DNA of 42,679 bases. Source: Akkermansia muciniphila. Its GTDB lineage: Bacteria; Verrucomicrobiota; Verrucomicrobiia; Verrucomicrobiales; V1-33. The notes beneath the pieces were generated by a model. The model was given only the letters and a program-made list of their open reading frames with translations, did no database searches and had not been told where the DNA came from. Positions 10,758-19,257 of the stretch are shown here, piece after piece; position 1 is the first letter of the stretch, and each line of letters begins with the position of its first letter. The position numbers were made by a program, and so were the translations under genes. The DNA is taken from NCBI GenBank assembly GCA_945900785.1, contig CAMDJM010000041.1, positions 1-42,679 on the forward strand, in the 5' to 3' direction.

Positions 10758-11233
10758 ACGACCGCCAGCCATTCAATCCGCTTCAGGCCCAGGAAGTGGC
10801 GCAGGCCTTCAATGCAGCAGGCGTTGATTACCTCTTTATCGGCAAGAGCGCCGCTATCCTGCTCGGCTACCCCGGCACCACGCAGGACGTGAATGTCTTC
10901 CCCGCCAAGTCCACCGGGAACGGCCAGCGCATGGTCAAAGCCCTGTTGGAATTGGGCTTCATTCTGGATGACAACGCCCAGGCGGAAATCATCCGGGGCA
11001 AGGACTTCGTCCAGCTCAAGGACGGCCCCTTCGATCTCGATCTCATCTTCGCTCCGGATGGCATCGAAAGCTTCGCCGAAGCCAAAGGCCGCGCCGTTCA
11101 GGAAGACATCTTTCCCGTGGCGAACTTGCGCGACATCATCGCCAGTAAGAAAGCCAGTGGACGCATGAAGGACAGGCTGGACCTGCATCTTCTCGAACTC
11201 TTCCGGCTCGAATATGAGAGCCGGAAATCATAA
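10754..11233 (+). CDS. Nucleotidyltransferase-fold protein (DUF6036-like), degenerate active site
   Basis: The 159-residue protein begins at the ATG overlapping the previous stop codon. The segment DYLFIGKSAAILLGYPGTTQ followed by DVNVF matches the start of the minimal nucleotidyltransferase fold found in DUF6036 proteins and AbiEii-like toxins, where the pattern is G-G/S near the start, then D-x-D and a later Asp. Here the glycine pair is GK and D-x-D has become D-x-N, while a later FDLDLIF keeps acidic residues. Catalysis may therefore be lost or altered. Family members act as toxin-like tRNA or protein modifiers or as antitoxin-like partners. The upstream 79-residue protein is the likely partner. 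A longer GTG-start frame from 10700 is less likely. Confidence 0.7.
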   Translation: MNDRQPFNPLQAQEVAQAFNAAGVDYLFIGKSAAILLGYPGTTQDVNVFPAKSTGNGQRMVKALLELGFILDDNAQAEIIRGKDFVQLKDGPFDLDLIFAPDGIESFAEAKGRAVQEDIFPVANLRDIIASKKASGRMKDRLDLHLLELFRLEYESRKS

Positions 11234-11256
11234 GCGGTCTAACCGTTCTTGGCCTT

Positions 11257-12243
11257 ATGAAGCTTCCGTCCGCAACCCGCAAAACCAGCACCCCGGCCAA
11301 AACGAAGCCGGACGGCCTCACCACCCTCCTCACCGAAGTCCGCCAGCTCATCCAGAGCGCCCGGCGCGGCGTGTCCACCGTCGTGGACACCTTCCAGGTG
11401 ATGACCAATTTCGAAATCGGCCGCCCCATCGTCGAGCACGAGCAAAAGGGCGCGAAGCGTGCCGCGTATGGCGCAGAGTTGTTGAAGGAGCTTTCGGCGC
11501 GGCTCACGGAGGAGTTTGGAAGAGGCTTCTTCCGCTCGAATCTCGAATACATGAGGAAGTTCTTCCTCGAATGGGAAAGCCGCATCCAGATTTCCCAGCA
11601 GCCTATTGGGAAATTGGCCAGCCCTGAGATTTCCCAGCAGGCTACTGGGAAATTGGTGCCACTCCCAATTGGTCAGTCAGCAACTGACCAATTGGCAATT
11701 CTTCAGCAGCCTGCTGAAAAATTGGCCGCCAACCAGATTTTCCAGTCGCCGTCTGGAAAATCTCGCGGTCCCTTCACTCTGAGCTGGACCCACTACGTCC
11801 TGCTCCTCACCATCAAAGATCCCGACGAACGCAGCTTCTACGAGATCGAGGCCACCAACGCCGGATGGTCCGTGCCGGAACTCAAGCGCCAGAAAGCCTC
11901 CTGACTCTACGAGCGCCTTGCCCTCAGCCGGGACAAGGAAGGCATCCGGCGGCTCGCCAAGGAAGGCCAGGTCATCCTCCGTCCCGAGGACTTGCTGAAG
12001 GAACCGCTCGTGCTTGAGTTCCTCGGGCTGGAGGATCACCCAAACTACGACCTCAAGGTGAAGCTCCCCGACGAAAACCCCACCATCGGCCTCCTCCTCT
12101 GCAAATCCGCCAAAAAGACCGTCGTCGAGCTCACCCTGCCGAAAGACGCCAACATCCACGCCAAAGAGTATCAGCTCTACCTGCCCTCCACGGAACTGCT
12201 GAAGCAGAAGCTCGACGAATGGAGCGCCGCCGCAACTCGGTAA
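11257..12243 (+). pseudogene. DUF1016 (YhcG-type) PDDEXK nuclease, broken
   Basis: The N-terminal DUF1016 domain is clear (LTEVRQLIQSARRG, NFEIGRPIVEHEQKG, FGRGFFRSNLEYMRKF). A TGA at 11902-11904 interrupts the frame where relatives read SLLYERLALSRDKEG; the same frame continues immediately after it as LYERLALSRDKEG. A second lesion follows: VLEFLGLEDHPNYD joins directly to LKVKLPDENPTIGLLL, so roughly 75 residues containing the PDDEXK nuclease core are missing. The protein would thus lack catalysis even with read-through. The linker between the domains holds a hairpin array (11590-11761). Family members are linked to restriction-modification and anti-phage functions. The upstream gene ends 23 bases before and the PIN-like gene starts just after. 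Confidence 0.8.
11590..11761 (+). repeat. Array of five hairpins in the DUF1016 linker
   Basis: Five palindromes stand in a row within the coding sequence. Arms are 11590-11597/11607-11614, 11629-11637/11645-11653, 11665-11677/11683-11695 (13 perfect pairs, CCAATTGGTCAGT), 11702-11708/11712-11718, and 11737-11745/11753-11761. Units encode variants of a Q-x-x-x-x-GKL type repeat such as ISQQPIGKLA. Each palindrome is slightly different, but most arms remain complementary, suggesting paired changes or repeated copying. Confidence 0.7.
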
Positions 12244-12248
12244 ACCAC

Positions 12249-13505
12249 ATGAGCGACGATTTCACAATGCCCGAATACACGCTGTATTTTGACACAAATA
12301 CAGCTTACTCGAAAAAGCCCTCGGAACCGATCTCTGGCAAACTTGTCTCGGCGATCGCGCTTGCTCGGAAGCATACGTCGGTCGAAGTGAGAGTGCCCGA
12401 GGTTGTTTTTGAAGAGTTGATTCATCAGCAATTCAAGATCGCTGACGCAGCTCTCGAGAATCTGAGGAAAAATGCACGCACATTGAAGGATGTGTGTGGG
12501 CACAAAGAAAATGCAGCACTCGATTCTGATGACCTAATTACAGGTATCCGAGAACAGTTCGAGGCGGCTGGCAGACAATCGGCGATCACAATATTGGCCA
12601 CTCCAGTCGCGCAGATTGATTGGACGGCGCTCATTCAGGATAGTTGCTGGCGTCGTCCGCCTTTTGAAAAGCCGAAATCTGAGGATGATTTGGCTGAGAA
12701 GGGATTTCGCGACAAGATAATCCTCGAAACAATTCTCCATGACGCCAAGAACCTAAAGACGGGTGTCATCGCTTTTATTTCCGGCGACAACCTCCACAGA
12801 ACCACATTCGCAAAACAGATCAATGCGTCATGCAAAGCAGAGGCATATAGCGGCTTCGATGAGTTTGTTGGTCATTTGGATCTCCTTCAAAAGACAAAGT
12901 CAAATCGCTTTGCTAAAACAGTATTGTCGAGAGCCTCAGCAGCTTTCTTTACATCTGGCGACCCCAATTGTGTCGCAAACTCTCAGGGGGTGCTCAAATA
13001 CCTGAATGAAACGTATTGTGAAGAGCTTTCTCAGCCATCGATTCTCCAGGTTGGATTTCCCAAGTTTCCTCAAACAGCATCCAATTTCTCTACTTTTACA
13101 CCTCCGTTAGCCGGCACAAACATGTATGGAACGAACTGGCTCGACGAACTAAAGCTGTGGACCCCAGTCACTTCGCTTAGCGCTCACGCCTCTCCCCCTG
13201 TTTTCCAGCCAGGATTAGACAATAATCGCTACCACTGGAGAAGCACTATTACTCTCGTCCGGCTCTTGCGGCGAAATAGCCCCCAATCAAGGCAATATTA
13301 CCTGCCTCCCGAAGAGCGAATCCGAACGAAGGACGTGGATGTTCGTTGGAGTTGCACTGTTGACCCGAAGACTGCGACGTTCACTGACTACAAAGTTGAG
13401 GCTTATGAACCCCAATTTCACGATTCTTTTGTTGAAGCGGATTGGAAGACCAGATCTGCGTATGGCTTACCTCTCTTCCCAGGCCTCGAAGAATCAGAAG
13501 AGTAG
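12249..13505 (+). CDS. PIN-like domain protein (DUF4935-type)
   Basis: From the ATG at 12249 the product has 418 residues; an ATG at 12219 would overlap the preceding pseudogene. The N-terminal third resembles PIN-domain RNases: YTLYFDTNTAY gives the first Asp, VRVPEVVFEELIHQQ follows, then the acidic KGFRDKIILETIL and the strand-turn IAFISGDN. DUF4935 proteins keep the same order (GFRD, then SGD). Members are predicted nucleases, often in defence or toxin loci. The second half, about 200 residues, is unrecognised. Base composition is clearly lower in GC (about half) than the surrounding genes, and codon choice is different, which suggests recent transfer. It follows the broken DUF1016 gene closely. 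Confidence 0.65.
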   Translation: MSDDFTMPEYTLYFDTNTAYSKKPSEPISGKLVSAIALARKHTSVEVRVPEVVFEELIHQQFKIADAALENLRKNARTLKDVCGHKENAALDSDDLITGIREQFEAAGRQSAITILATPVAQIDWTALIQDSCWRRPPFEKPKSEDDLAEKGFRDKIILETILHDAKNLKTGVIAFISGDNLHRTTFAKQINASCKAEAYSGFDEFVGHLDLLQKTKSNRFAKTVLSRASAAFFTSGDPNCVANSQGVLKYLNETYCEELSQPSILQVGFPKFPQTASNFSTFTPPLAGTNMYGTNWLDELKLWTPVTSLSAHASPPVFQPGLDNNRYHWRSTITLVRLLRRNSPQSRQYYLPPEERIRTKDVDVRWSCTVDPKTATFTDYKVEAYEPQFHDSFVEADWKTRSAYGLPLFPGLEESEE

Positions 13506-13655
13506 AGCCATCCATCCCACAGAGAGGAGACCGGGGGCAAAAACCTGACATTACCCGTGTTCTTTGTCAAAAACAGTGATCCATCCATCATCGGGAATGG
13601 GCCTGATGCCTGATGCGCTGACAAACGGCCCATCGAGCTGCGTTTCTTTCTCCCC

Positions 13656-14370
13656 ATGAACCGCCGCTTCCTCACGCTGGCCTGTCTCGTCACCGCCACC
13701 ACCTTCGCTGCCGATGCGCAGAAGCTGCCCTCCATTCCCGCCGAACGCCGAACCGATCTCGAAGCAGAAGGAACTGCTCTTCGCCGATGACTTCGAGCGC
13801 GCCGAGCTGGGCAAGGACAAAGGCTTGGGCCATCGTGGTGCCGACGTATGCCCTCGGGAACGGCACGCTGAAGGGCACGCAGATACGCTTTGATGCCCCG
13901 GCGAAGGATGAAGCACAGCGTGATTGAGTTCCGCTTCAAGCGTGGCGGCGCGCAGTCGGTCACGGAGGAGTTTGACGACCGGAAGTTCAACGGCTCGCAC
14001 TACGGGCACCTCTGCATGTTGCGCATCGCGGCGGACAAGATCACCCTCGTGGACCAGAAAGGCCTCGCCGCCGCCCGACCCGAAGGCGCCACCGGCGAGC
14101 AACCCACGCCCGCTGGCTGTCAACAAGCAACACTACAATAACGTCACGTTCCCGCTGGCACCGCTTAGCCTCGATCCCAGACCTGGCACATCTTCATGCT
14201 CGAAAGCGTGGGCGCCACCATTTGCGCCACCATCGACGGCAAACCCGGTCGCCTACCTCCAGTCCCCCGGCATCTCCCACCCGACGAAGTCCAAGGTTGA
14301 ATTCAGCTGCATGGGCAAAGACGGCTTCTTCGACGATCTCAAGATCTGGAATGCGGAGCCGGTGAAGTGA
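13656..14370 (+). pseudogene. Decayed secreted concanavalin-fold-like protein
   Basis: An ATG at 13656 opens a signal peptide (MNRRFLTLACLVTATTFAADA). After it, coherent protein segments lie in different frames in the right order: ISKQKELLFADDFERAELGK, WAIVVPTYALGNGTLKGTQ, HSVIEFRFKRGGAQSV then FDDRKFNGSHYGHLCM, TWHIFMLESVGAT, and PTKSKVEFSCMGKDGFFDD to IWNAEPVK. At least four frameshifts separate them, and part of the middle seems lost. The order and motifs (DDFER, GHLCMLRI, FDDLKIWNA) fit LamG/DUF1080-like secreted proteins of PVC bacteria. No intact product can be made. Nothing else is seen in 13506-13655. Confidence 0.75.
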
Positions 14371-14409
14371 CGGCTTGAAGAACTTGGAGCGGACGCCTAA
14401 ACTCCCGCA

Positions 14410-14640
14410 ATGATCAGCGCAGAAGAACTGGTGGGCGGGGAGTGGGCCGAGTGGTATCGGCTGACTCCGGCTCAACGCTGGACAGAGACCTCGCGTCTCT
14501 GGCAGACTTACCTTGCACTTGGAGGCTCCCTTGATCCCGAACCCGATACGCAAAGTCCTTTCTTCGATGCGCGAGCACCGGGTCCAGTGCCTGCTCATGG
14601 GCGGCCAGGCCTGCGTGTTATACGGCGCAGCGGAGTTTAG
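14410..14640 (+). CDS. Small protein overlapping a nucleotidyltransferase gene
   Basis: The 76-residue product starts at the ATG at 14410. The first half (EWAEWYRLTPAQRWTETSRL, then LWQTYLALGGSLDPEPDTQS) is rich in tryptophan and looks conserved in style; I recall similar proteins upstream of nucleotidyltransferases in Verrucomicrobiota, though this is memory and not a search. It overlaps the next gene by 110 bases in another frame, so the DNA between 14531 and 14640 appears to be read twice. It may act as the partner of the nucleotidyltransferase, as in the pair at 10518-11233. No known domain is assigned. Confidence 0.5.
   Translation: MISAEELVGGEWAEWYRLTPAQRWTETSRLWQTYLALGGSLDPEPDTQSPFFDARAPGPVPAHGRPGLRVIRRSGV
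14521..14533 (+). promoter_or_regulatory. Ribosome binding site deciding a TTG start
   Basis: GGAGG at 14521-14525 lies five bases before a TTG at 14531-14533. Starting here gives MIPNPIRKVLSSMREHRVQ, the natural N-terminal helix before the nucleotidyltransferase motif. The site lies inside the coding region of the small upstream ORF. Strong Shine-Dalgarno sites are rare in this window, which makes this one informative. Confidence 0.6.
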
Positions 14641-15276
14641 CCGCGATACCGATCTGGCGATCCCCGCCAGCGAGGAAAACGCCGAACGGCTCGCAAAGGC
14701 CATGCAGGCCCTCGAAGCCGAGGTCATCGCCGTGCCGCCGTTTCTGCTTCGGCATCTCAATGCAGGCCACGCGGTGCATTTCCGCTGCCGCCACGCCGAA
14801 GCCGCTGGCATGAGGGTGGACGTGATGTCCCGCATGAGGGGCGTGACGGACTTTCACACGCTCTGGGAACGCCGCACCACGCTGGTGATGGACGACGGCA
14901 CTCTGTGTGATCTCCTTTCCCTTTCCTTGGGCGATCTCGTGCAGGCCAAGAAAACCCAGCGCGACAAGGACTGGCCGATGATCCGCCCCGTGTGGAAGCC
15001 AACTACTTTGCCAATCAAGCCGATCCAAGTCCTGAGCAGCTGACCTTCTGGTTCCAGGAACTTCGCACGCCCGAGCTGCTATTTGATCTTGCCCAAGCGT
15101 ATCCCACTCCCGCCACTGAGGCAGCGGCGACACGAAATTTAATCCAACACGCTATTTCTGATGATGTCCCGGCACTCACCCTGTCTCTGGAAGCCGAGGA
15201 GCGTCAGGAACGACTCGAAGACCGCGCCTATTGGCAGCCATTGAAGCTGGAGCTGGAGCTGCTTCGTCGTCGCTGA
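14531..15276 (+). pseudogene. AbiEii-like nucleotidyltransferase, frameshifted
   Basis: The N-terminal part has an intact nucleotidyltransferase core: CLLMGGQACVLYGAAEFSRD with DTDLAI giving G-G and D-x-D, and MRVDVM giving the third acidic residue. The frame continues through LGDLVQAKKTQRDKDWPMIR and then runs out of register into a stop at 15043. The rest of the protein is found in another frame from about 14985, beginning VEANYFANQADP and ending at 15276. One extra base in the run CCCCG near 14979-14984 would explain this. The full product would be about 248 residues. The upstream small ORF overlaps its start. Because the active-site half is undamaged, a truncated product may still be made. 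A base-calling error cannot be excluded. Confidence 0.7.
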
Positions 15277-15604
15277 GTTTTCAAATGCTCGATGGCGGTT
15301 CGATCCACTCTTCCTGAGTGGACGGCGATCCAGAACCGGCTGGAAAACATGGTGAGTAAAAGATAAGACAAGACCTGATCTCTGTCATCTCAGTCGGTGG
15401 TGGTAGCCTGGCGATTGACATCAGGCGTGCTGAGCTGCAGTTCCACCGGGAAGCGGCCTTTGCAGAGCGTGGGTGCGCTTTGAGGGCGAAGCATTCCTGG
15501 AGGTTCACTTGGCTTCGGGGGGCGGTGACGGCGCTGATTTTGATTGTGCCGCCGCTGGGCCGGGGGATGGAATGAGTTGCGATGATCCGTGGTCCTGCCG
15601 GGCC
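15277..15604. other. Intergenic stretch, no clear gene
   Basis: No convincing gene is seen. The minus strand carries protein-like pieces in two frames, for example ISAVTAPRSQVNLQECFALK and KGRFPVELQLSTPDVNRQAT, which may be a remnant of a secreted protein. I could not join them to a known family. Confidence 0.35.
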
Positions 15605-15640
15605 CAAAAAAGCGGCCTCCCTTTTTCAAGGAAGGCCGCT
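15605..15640 (-). terminator. Rho-independent terminator of the MFS gene
   Basis: On the minus strand AGCGGCCTTCC pairs with GGGAGGCCGCT around an eight-base loop, giving an 11-pair stem (one G-T pair), followed directly by a run of T. It lies 38 bases beyond the stop codon of the leftward transporter gene. Confidence 0.88.
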
Positions 15641-15677
15641 GTGAGCTTTGGAGATGAATTCTCTCCGGTGAAGACGC

Positions 15678-17249
15678 TTAGGCAGTCACTTCCTCAACCT
15701 TGACGGCGCGATATCCACCGATGCCTTTGAAGTAAAGCATCAGGAGGAGGTAAATGCCAGCCATGATGGCAGGCAGCAGAGCATCAGTCTTGAGCGTTTT
15801 GCGGTCACCGGCCTGGTCAGCCATCACCACTGCGGTTTGAGCTTCCGTGCGGGTCTTGGAATCTTTGGCTTCTCCGAGCTTGGTGCCATCCAGTCCGTAG
15901 ACAGAAGTGGCTTCCAGGTTCAGGAAAGTGCTGGGTTTGGAGGCCTTATATTCCTCATAGAGAGGAGCATTGGTAGCCTTGAGGGATTCTGCCGCAAAGC
16001 GGTCCTTGCCGTAGCCTAAACCAGGTCCGCCAATCAACCCTGCGGACAACATCCCGATGCCACCCATGATGGACATGGCGACGGCACCCGTGTGCGGGAA
16101 ACGGTCACCCACGACGGCCAACATGGTGGGCCAGAAGAAGGTTTTACCCACGGCGTAAATGCCCAGGGCGACGAGGGCCATGCCAAAAGATTGCATGCCA
16201 CTGGCCAGGTTCAGGCCGATACAGGCAAGAATGGAGCAGACCAGAAGCAAACCAATCGGAGAGAGCTTGAGGGTCTTTTCGATCCAGTGGGCGCAGAAGC
16301 GCAGACCGAACATAATGGCGGAGGTCCAGATGAAAAGATATTTACCCTGTTCCGAGGTGAAGAGATTCCCGGTGATGTTCTGGATCCAACTATCGGTGCC
16401 GAGTTCCACGGAACCCACAATGGCGTGAGTGACGAAAAGCACGAAGAGGAGGAAGGAGCCGAAGGAAAACTTGGTCATCACTGCAACCACAAGCAGCAGG
16501 GCACCGCCCACACCGTAACCAATCATTTGAGCCTGGCCAGGAGCGATGGATTTAAAGATGTCGCCGAAGAAGAGCGTCAGGAGATAGCATACCACCAGGG
16601 CACCCAGAATCCCAACAGGCTTGAGCATTTCCACAAAGCTGGCGCCTTTCGCGGCGGCTTCGGATTTAGGGAACTTTTGGCCCATGAACATCACCGCGTA
16701 AATCACGGTGGGAACGAGGTAGAGGGCGAGTTGGATTTTCCATGGCACTTGCATTTTGTCGTCAAGGATCCATCCGGCTGCGGTGCCAAGCACCATCCCT
16801 GCGGGCCAGGAGGCATGCAGAATGTTCAGGTAATGGGTGCGGTTCTCGGGGAAGAGCGTGGAAACCAAGGGATTGGCGACCGCTTCAAGAGTTCCATTGG
16901 CAAAAGCGAAGATAAACATGCCCCAGAAGATCATGTCGTAGGCATTGGCAGGGGAAGTGGCACCAAAGGTGACAACGGCCGAGAGGATGTGGCAAAGCAG
17001 AGCCACGAAAACGAGTTTTCCATATCCAATTTTATCCACGATGACACCACCGATGATAATGCCGAAACAGAAACCGGAGAATCCAGCGCCGCCGAGGGCA
17101 CCGAGTTGAGCAGCGGTGAAGCCAAATTCCTTGCCCCAGTTATCAAAAATACCGCCGCGCAGGGCAAAGCCGACGCCGGCGGCCAGAATGGCCATGAAGC
17201 CGGCCCAGAGGAGCCGCTTCGCGTTTGGTGTTTGTTCTACTTCACTCAT
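15678..17249 (-). CDS. MFS transporter
   Basis: The 523-residue protein starts at the ATG at 17247-17249; the open frame further upstream to 17573 is non-coding in style and includes the end of the neighbouring gene. It has about 12 hydrophobic spans with MFS features: an early [16 protein letters not shown] loop, [12 protein letters not shown] (the D-x-x-G-x-R/K loop between helices 2 and 3), and [21 protein letters not shown] hydrophilic insertion of about 90 residues ([19 protein letters not shown] to [11 protein letters not shown]) lies before the last helix and is unusual. Related PVC and Bacteroidetes proteins sit near sugar genes, so a sugar substrate is likely but unproven. It has its own terminator and is 199 bases from the next gene upstream. 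Confidence 0.82.
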   Translation of the reverse strand: MSEVEQTPNAKRLLWAGFMAILAAGVGFALRGGIFDNWGKEFGFTAAQLGALGGAGFSGFCFGIIIGGVIVDKIGYGKLVFVALLCHILSAVVTFGATSPANAYDMIFWGMFIFAFANGTLEAVANPLVSTLFPENRTHYLNILHASWPAGMVLGTAAGWILDDKMQVPWKIQLALYLVPTVIYAVMFMGQKFPKSEAAAKGASFVEMLKPVGILGALVVCYLLTLFFGDIFKSIAPGQAQMIGYGVGGALLLVVAVMTKFSFGSFLLFVLFVTHAIVGSVELGTDSWIQNITGNLFTSEQGKYLFIWTSAIMFGLRFCAHWIEKTLKLSPIGLLLVCSILACIGLNLASGMQSFGMALVALGIYAVGKTFFWPTMLAVVGDRFPHTGAVAMSIMGGIGMLSAGLIGGPGLGYGKDRFAAESLKATNAPLYEEYKASKPSTFLNLEATSVYGLDGTKLGEAKDSKTRTEAQTAVVMADQAGDRKTLKTDALLPAIMAGIYLLLMLYFKGIGGYRAVKVEEVTA

Positions 17250-17448
17250 AATGTTTTGGATGGATTTCTGGTGTTGGATGGTTGGTGGTGGGAGATACCG
17301 GTGGGGGAAGTCCGGCCTACGGGGGCGCAGCTTGGCGACTTGCACCCTTCCCCACAAGCAGAAAAGCTGAGTTCCTCGTGCCGCAGCTTTTACGGTGGGC
17401 TGATCGGCTTTTTCCCAAAATAAAGCATGGATCAAAGATGGGGCGCGC

Positions 17449-18783
17449 TCAGGCGCGGGGCCGGCGGGCTTGCCAGGTGGCTGCTGCGGAGTAGATGAGC
17501 AGGGCCCCAAAACCATTGGCCAAACCGTAGATGGACTCGCGCTGCTTGTTTTGCAGGAGGTAGGCGAGGACAAAGGTCATGGCCACGAGGAACAAACCCG
17601 TGGTCCAGGGATAGCCCCAGGCGCGGTAGGGGCGGGGCAGGGCGGGCTCGCGCCAGCGCAGGTGGAAGACGCCCCACACGGTGAGCAGCAGCACAAGTTG
17701 CAGGGAAAACTCGGTGTAGGAGAGGATTTGCGGCACATCGGCGGCGAAAAGCAGGGCCAGGGCCACGCCACTTTGCAGGCAGACGGCCACCCAGGGCACG
17801 CCCCGGCGGGTGGTCAGGGCCAGAGGAGCCAGCAGGGGGTGATCCTGCCCCATGGCCTGCGCTACGCGCGAGCCCGCCCAGAGCATGCCACTGATGGACG
17901 ACACCAGACCTGCCGCGATCAGCCCGGCGATCAGGCGCGCCCCGTATTCCGGGAAAATATGCTGGGCCGCGACAAATCCCACATCCGCCTGCCCGGATAG
18001 ATCAGCCAGTGGCGTGCTGTGCAGAAAGGCCGCATTCAGTCCCACATAGAGCAGGGTCACGATCAGCGTGCCCAGAATCAAGGCCCGCGGCACGTTGCGG
18101 CCGGGCTCTTCCACTTCCCCGGCGATGTAACACGCGGCATTCCATCCGCTGTAGGCATAGAGCACAAAGATCAGGCTGACGGCATAGCCGGACTGCAGCA
18201 TCAGCGCGTCATCGCCCGCGTGGGGCAGGAAGGTCAGGGCCTGCGGCGCATTCACGCAAAAGCCGGAAACCGCCAGGCCGGCCAGCAGCACCACCTTCAA
18301 CGCTGTGAGCACCGTCTGCGTGCGGCCACTGGCCTGCACCGAGATGAAATGAAGCCCCGTCATCACCAAAATACTGCCTGCGGCCAGCCCATACAGCGTC
18401 ATTTGGTCCGTGCCGAATCTCCAGCCCGTAGCCGAGGCGGTATAGTTGGCGAAAAAGACGGCGCTGACCGCGATCGGCGCAGGAAAACCCACGGTCAGCG
18501 AGATCCAACCGCTCAAAAATCCCACCGCCGGGTGAAACACCCGCCCCAGCAAATGGTATTCCCCCCCGGACCGGGGCAGAGCCGCCGTCAACTCCGCGTA
18601 ATTCATCGCCCCAAACAAGGCCAGCAGCCCGCCCAGCACCCAGAGCAGCAATACCGGAAAGGCTGAGGGCACCACCGCAACCTGAAATCCCAAGCTCCCA
18701 TAAACTCCCGTCCCGATCATGGTGCCGACGACGATCGCGGTGGCGGCAGGCAGTTTTACGCGCTGGGAAGGAAGCTTTGGCAT
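17449..18783 (-). CDS. APC-family permease, probably for ethanolamine or an amino acid
   Basis: The 444-residue inner-membrane protein has 11-12 hydrophobic spans and the APC superfamily signature at its start: [17 protein letters not shown] (first helix with the substrate-binding G-x-G region), then [20 protein letters not shown], and [19 protein letters not shown] followed by [10 protein letters not shown] in the middle. It belongs to the amino acid permease group. Eut-type ethanolamine permeases come from the same superfamily, and eutC and eutB lie upstream on the same strand, so import of ethanolamine is a reasonable inference, weakened by the 474-base gap to eutC. Transport of an unrelated amino acid is the alternative. 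Confidence 0.85.
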   Translation of the reverse strand: MPKLPSQRVKLPAATAIVVGTMIGTGVYGSLGFQVAVVPSAFPVLLLWVLGGLLALFGAMNYAELTAALPRSGGEYHLLGRVFHPAVGFLSGWISLTVGFPAPIAVSAVFFANYTASATGWRFGTDQMTLYGLAAGSILVMTGLHFISVQASGRTQTVLTALKVVLLAGLAVSGFCVNAPQALTFLPHAGDDALMLQSGYAVSLIFVLYAYSGWNAACYIAGEVEEPGRNVPRALILGTLIVTLLYVGLNAAFLHSTPLADLSGQADVGFVAAQHIFPEYGARLIAGLIAAGLVSSISGMLWAGSRVAQAMGQDHPLLAPLALTTRRGVPWVAVCLQSGVALALLFAADVPQILSYTEFSLQLVLLLTVWGVFHLRWREPALPRPYRAWGYPWTTGLFLVAMTFVLAYLLQNKQRESIYGLANGFGALLIYSAAATWQARRPRA

Positions 18784-19257
18784 GCTGGGGAAAAGAGGGA
18801 ACCTGATGGTCCCAGACCTCCATCCGTAGCATAAGTGGAGCCGATGCCAAGCCTGACGAACGGGGAACCACGGCGGCGAAAATGTGGAGATGAACCGGAA
18901 TGGGGAGTCACCTGCCGCCCCTGGTTTTTAAAAAAGCAGGCTGACGGCGACGAACCAGATGGTGGCCAGGCTGGTGCTGAGGATGGCGATAGTGTTCAGC
19001 CTGGAAAAGATTATAGAGTTTGAACAGAAGGTCACAAAGGGCAGGAAGTAAGGGACTTACGTGGTAATCGTCCTTGAAAACCGTTCACCCTCTGGAGGAG
19101 CCCGCCCAAGTCTGGAACTCGTTCTTTTTGTGGCCTTTGTGCCCTTCTGTTCAAACATTCCGGTTCAGCTTTTGGAAAGGGTCTCACATTTGACAAGTAA
19201 AGGTGAACCTGAACAGGGGAGATGGCTTGCCTTGGGGCGACCTCGTCCGTCGCAGGA
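18784..19257. other. Intergenic stretch between permease and eutC
   Basis: No complete gene. The minus strand holds the membrane-like tail LNTIAILSTSLATIWFVAVS followed by LLF and a stop at about 18930, without a start codon, perhaps the remnant of a small membrane protein. The segment also contains the inverted repeat at 19018-19156. Confidence 0.4.
19018..19156. repeat. Imperfect inverted repeat with 24-base arms
   Basis: GTTTGAACAGAAGG at 19018-19031 pairs perfectly with CCTTCTGTTCAAAC at 19143-19156. The pairing continues inward with TCACAAAGG against CCTTTGTGC with few mismatches, so about 22 of 24 positions pair. The arms enclose roughly 90 bases. It may be a small non-autonomous element or a dispersed intergenic repeat. 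Confidence 0.6.

Noticed and set aside
11590..11761. Repeat array considered as a CRISPR
   Set aside because: Units are imperfect palindromes of different sequence and uneven spacing inside a protein-coding frame; there are no constant repeats with unique spacers and no cas genes.
16092..17423. A 443-residue plus-strand frame opposite the MFS transporter
   Set aside because: It is hydrophilic, rich in His, Gly and Glu, with no recognisable motif; the opposite strand encodes an obvious membrane transporter with its own terminator.
17250..17573. N-terminal extension of the MFS transporter
   Set aside because: The 108 extra residues lack transporter character and overlap the neighbouring permease gene; the ATG at 17249 gives the normal family start.
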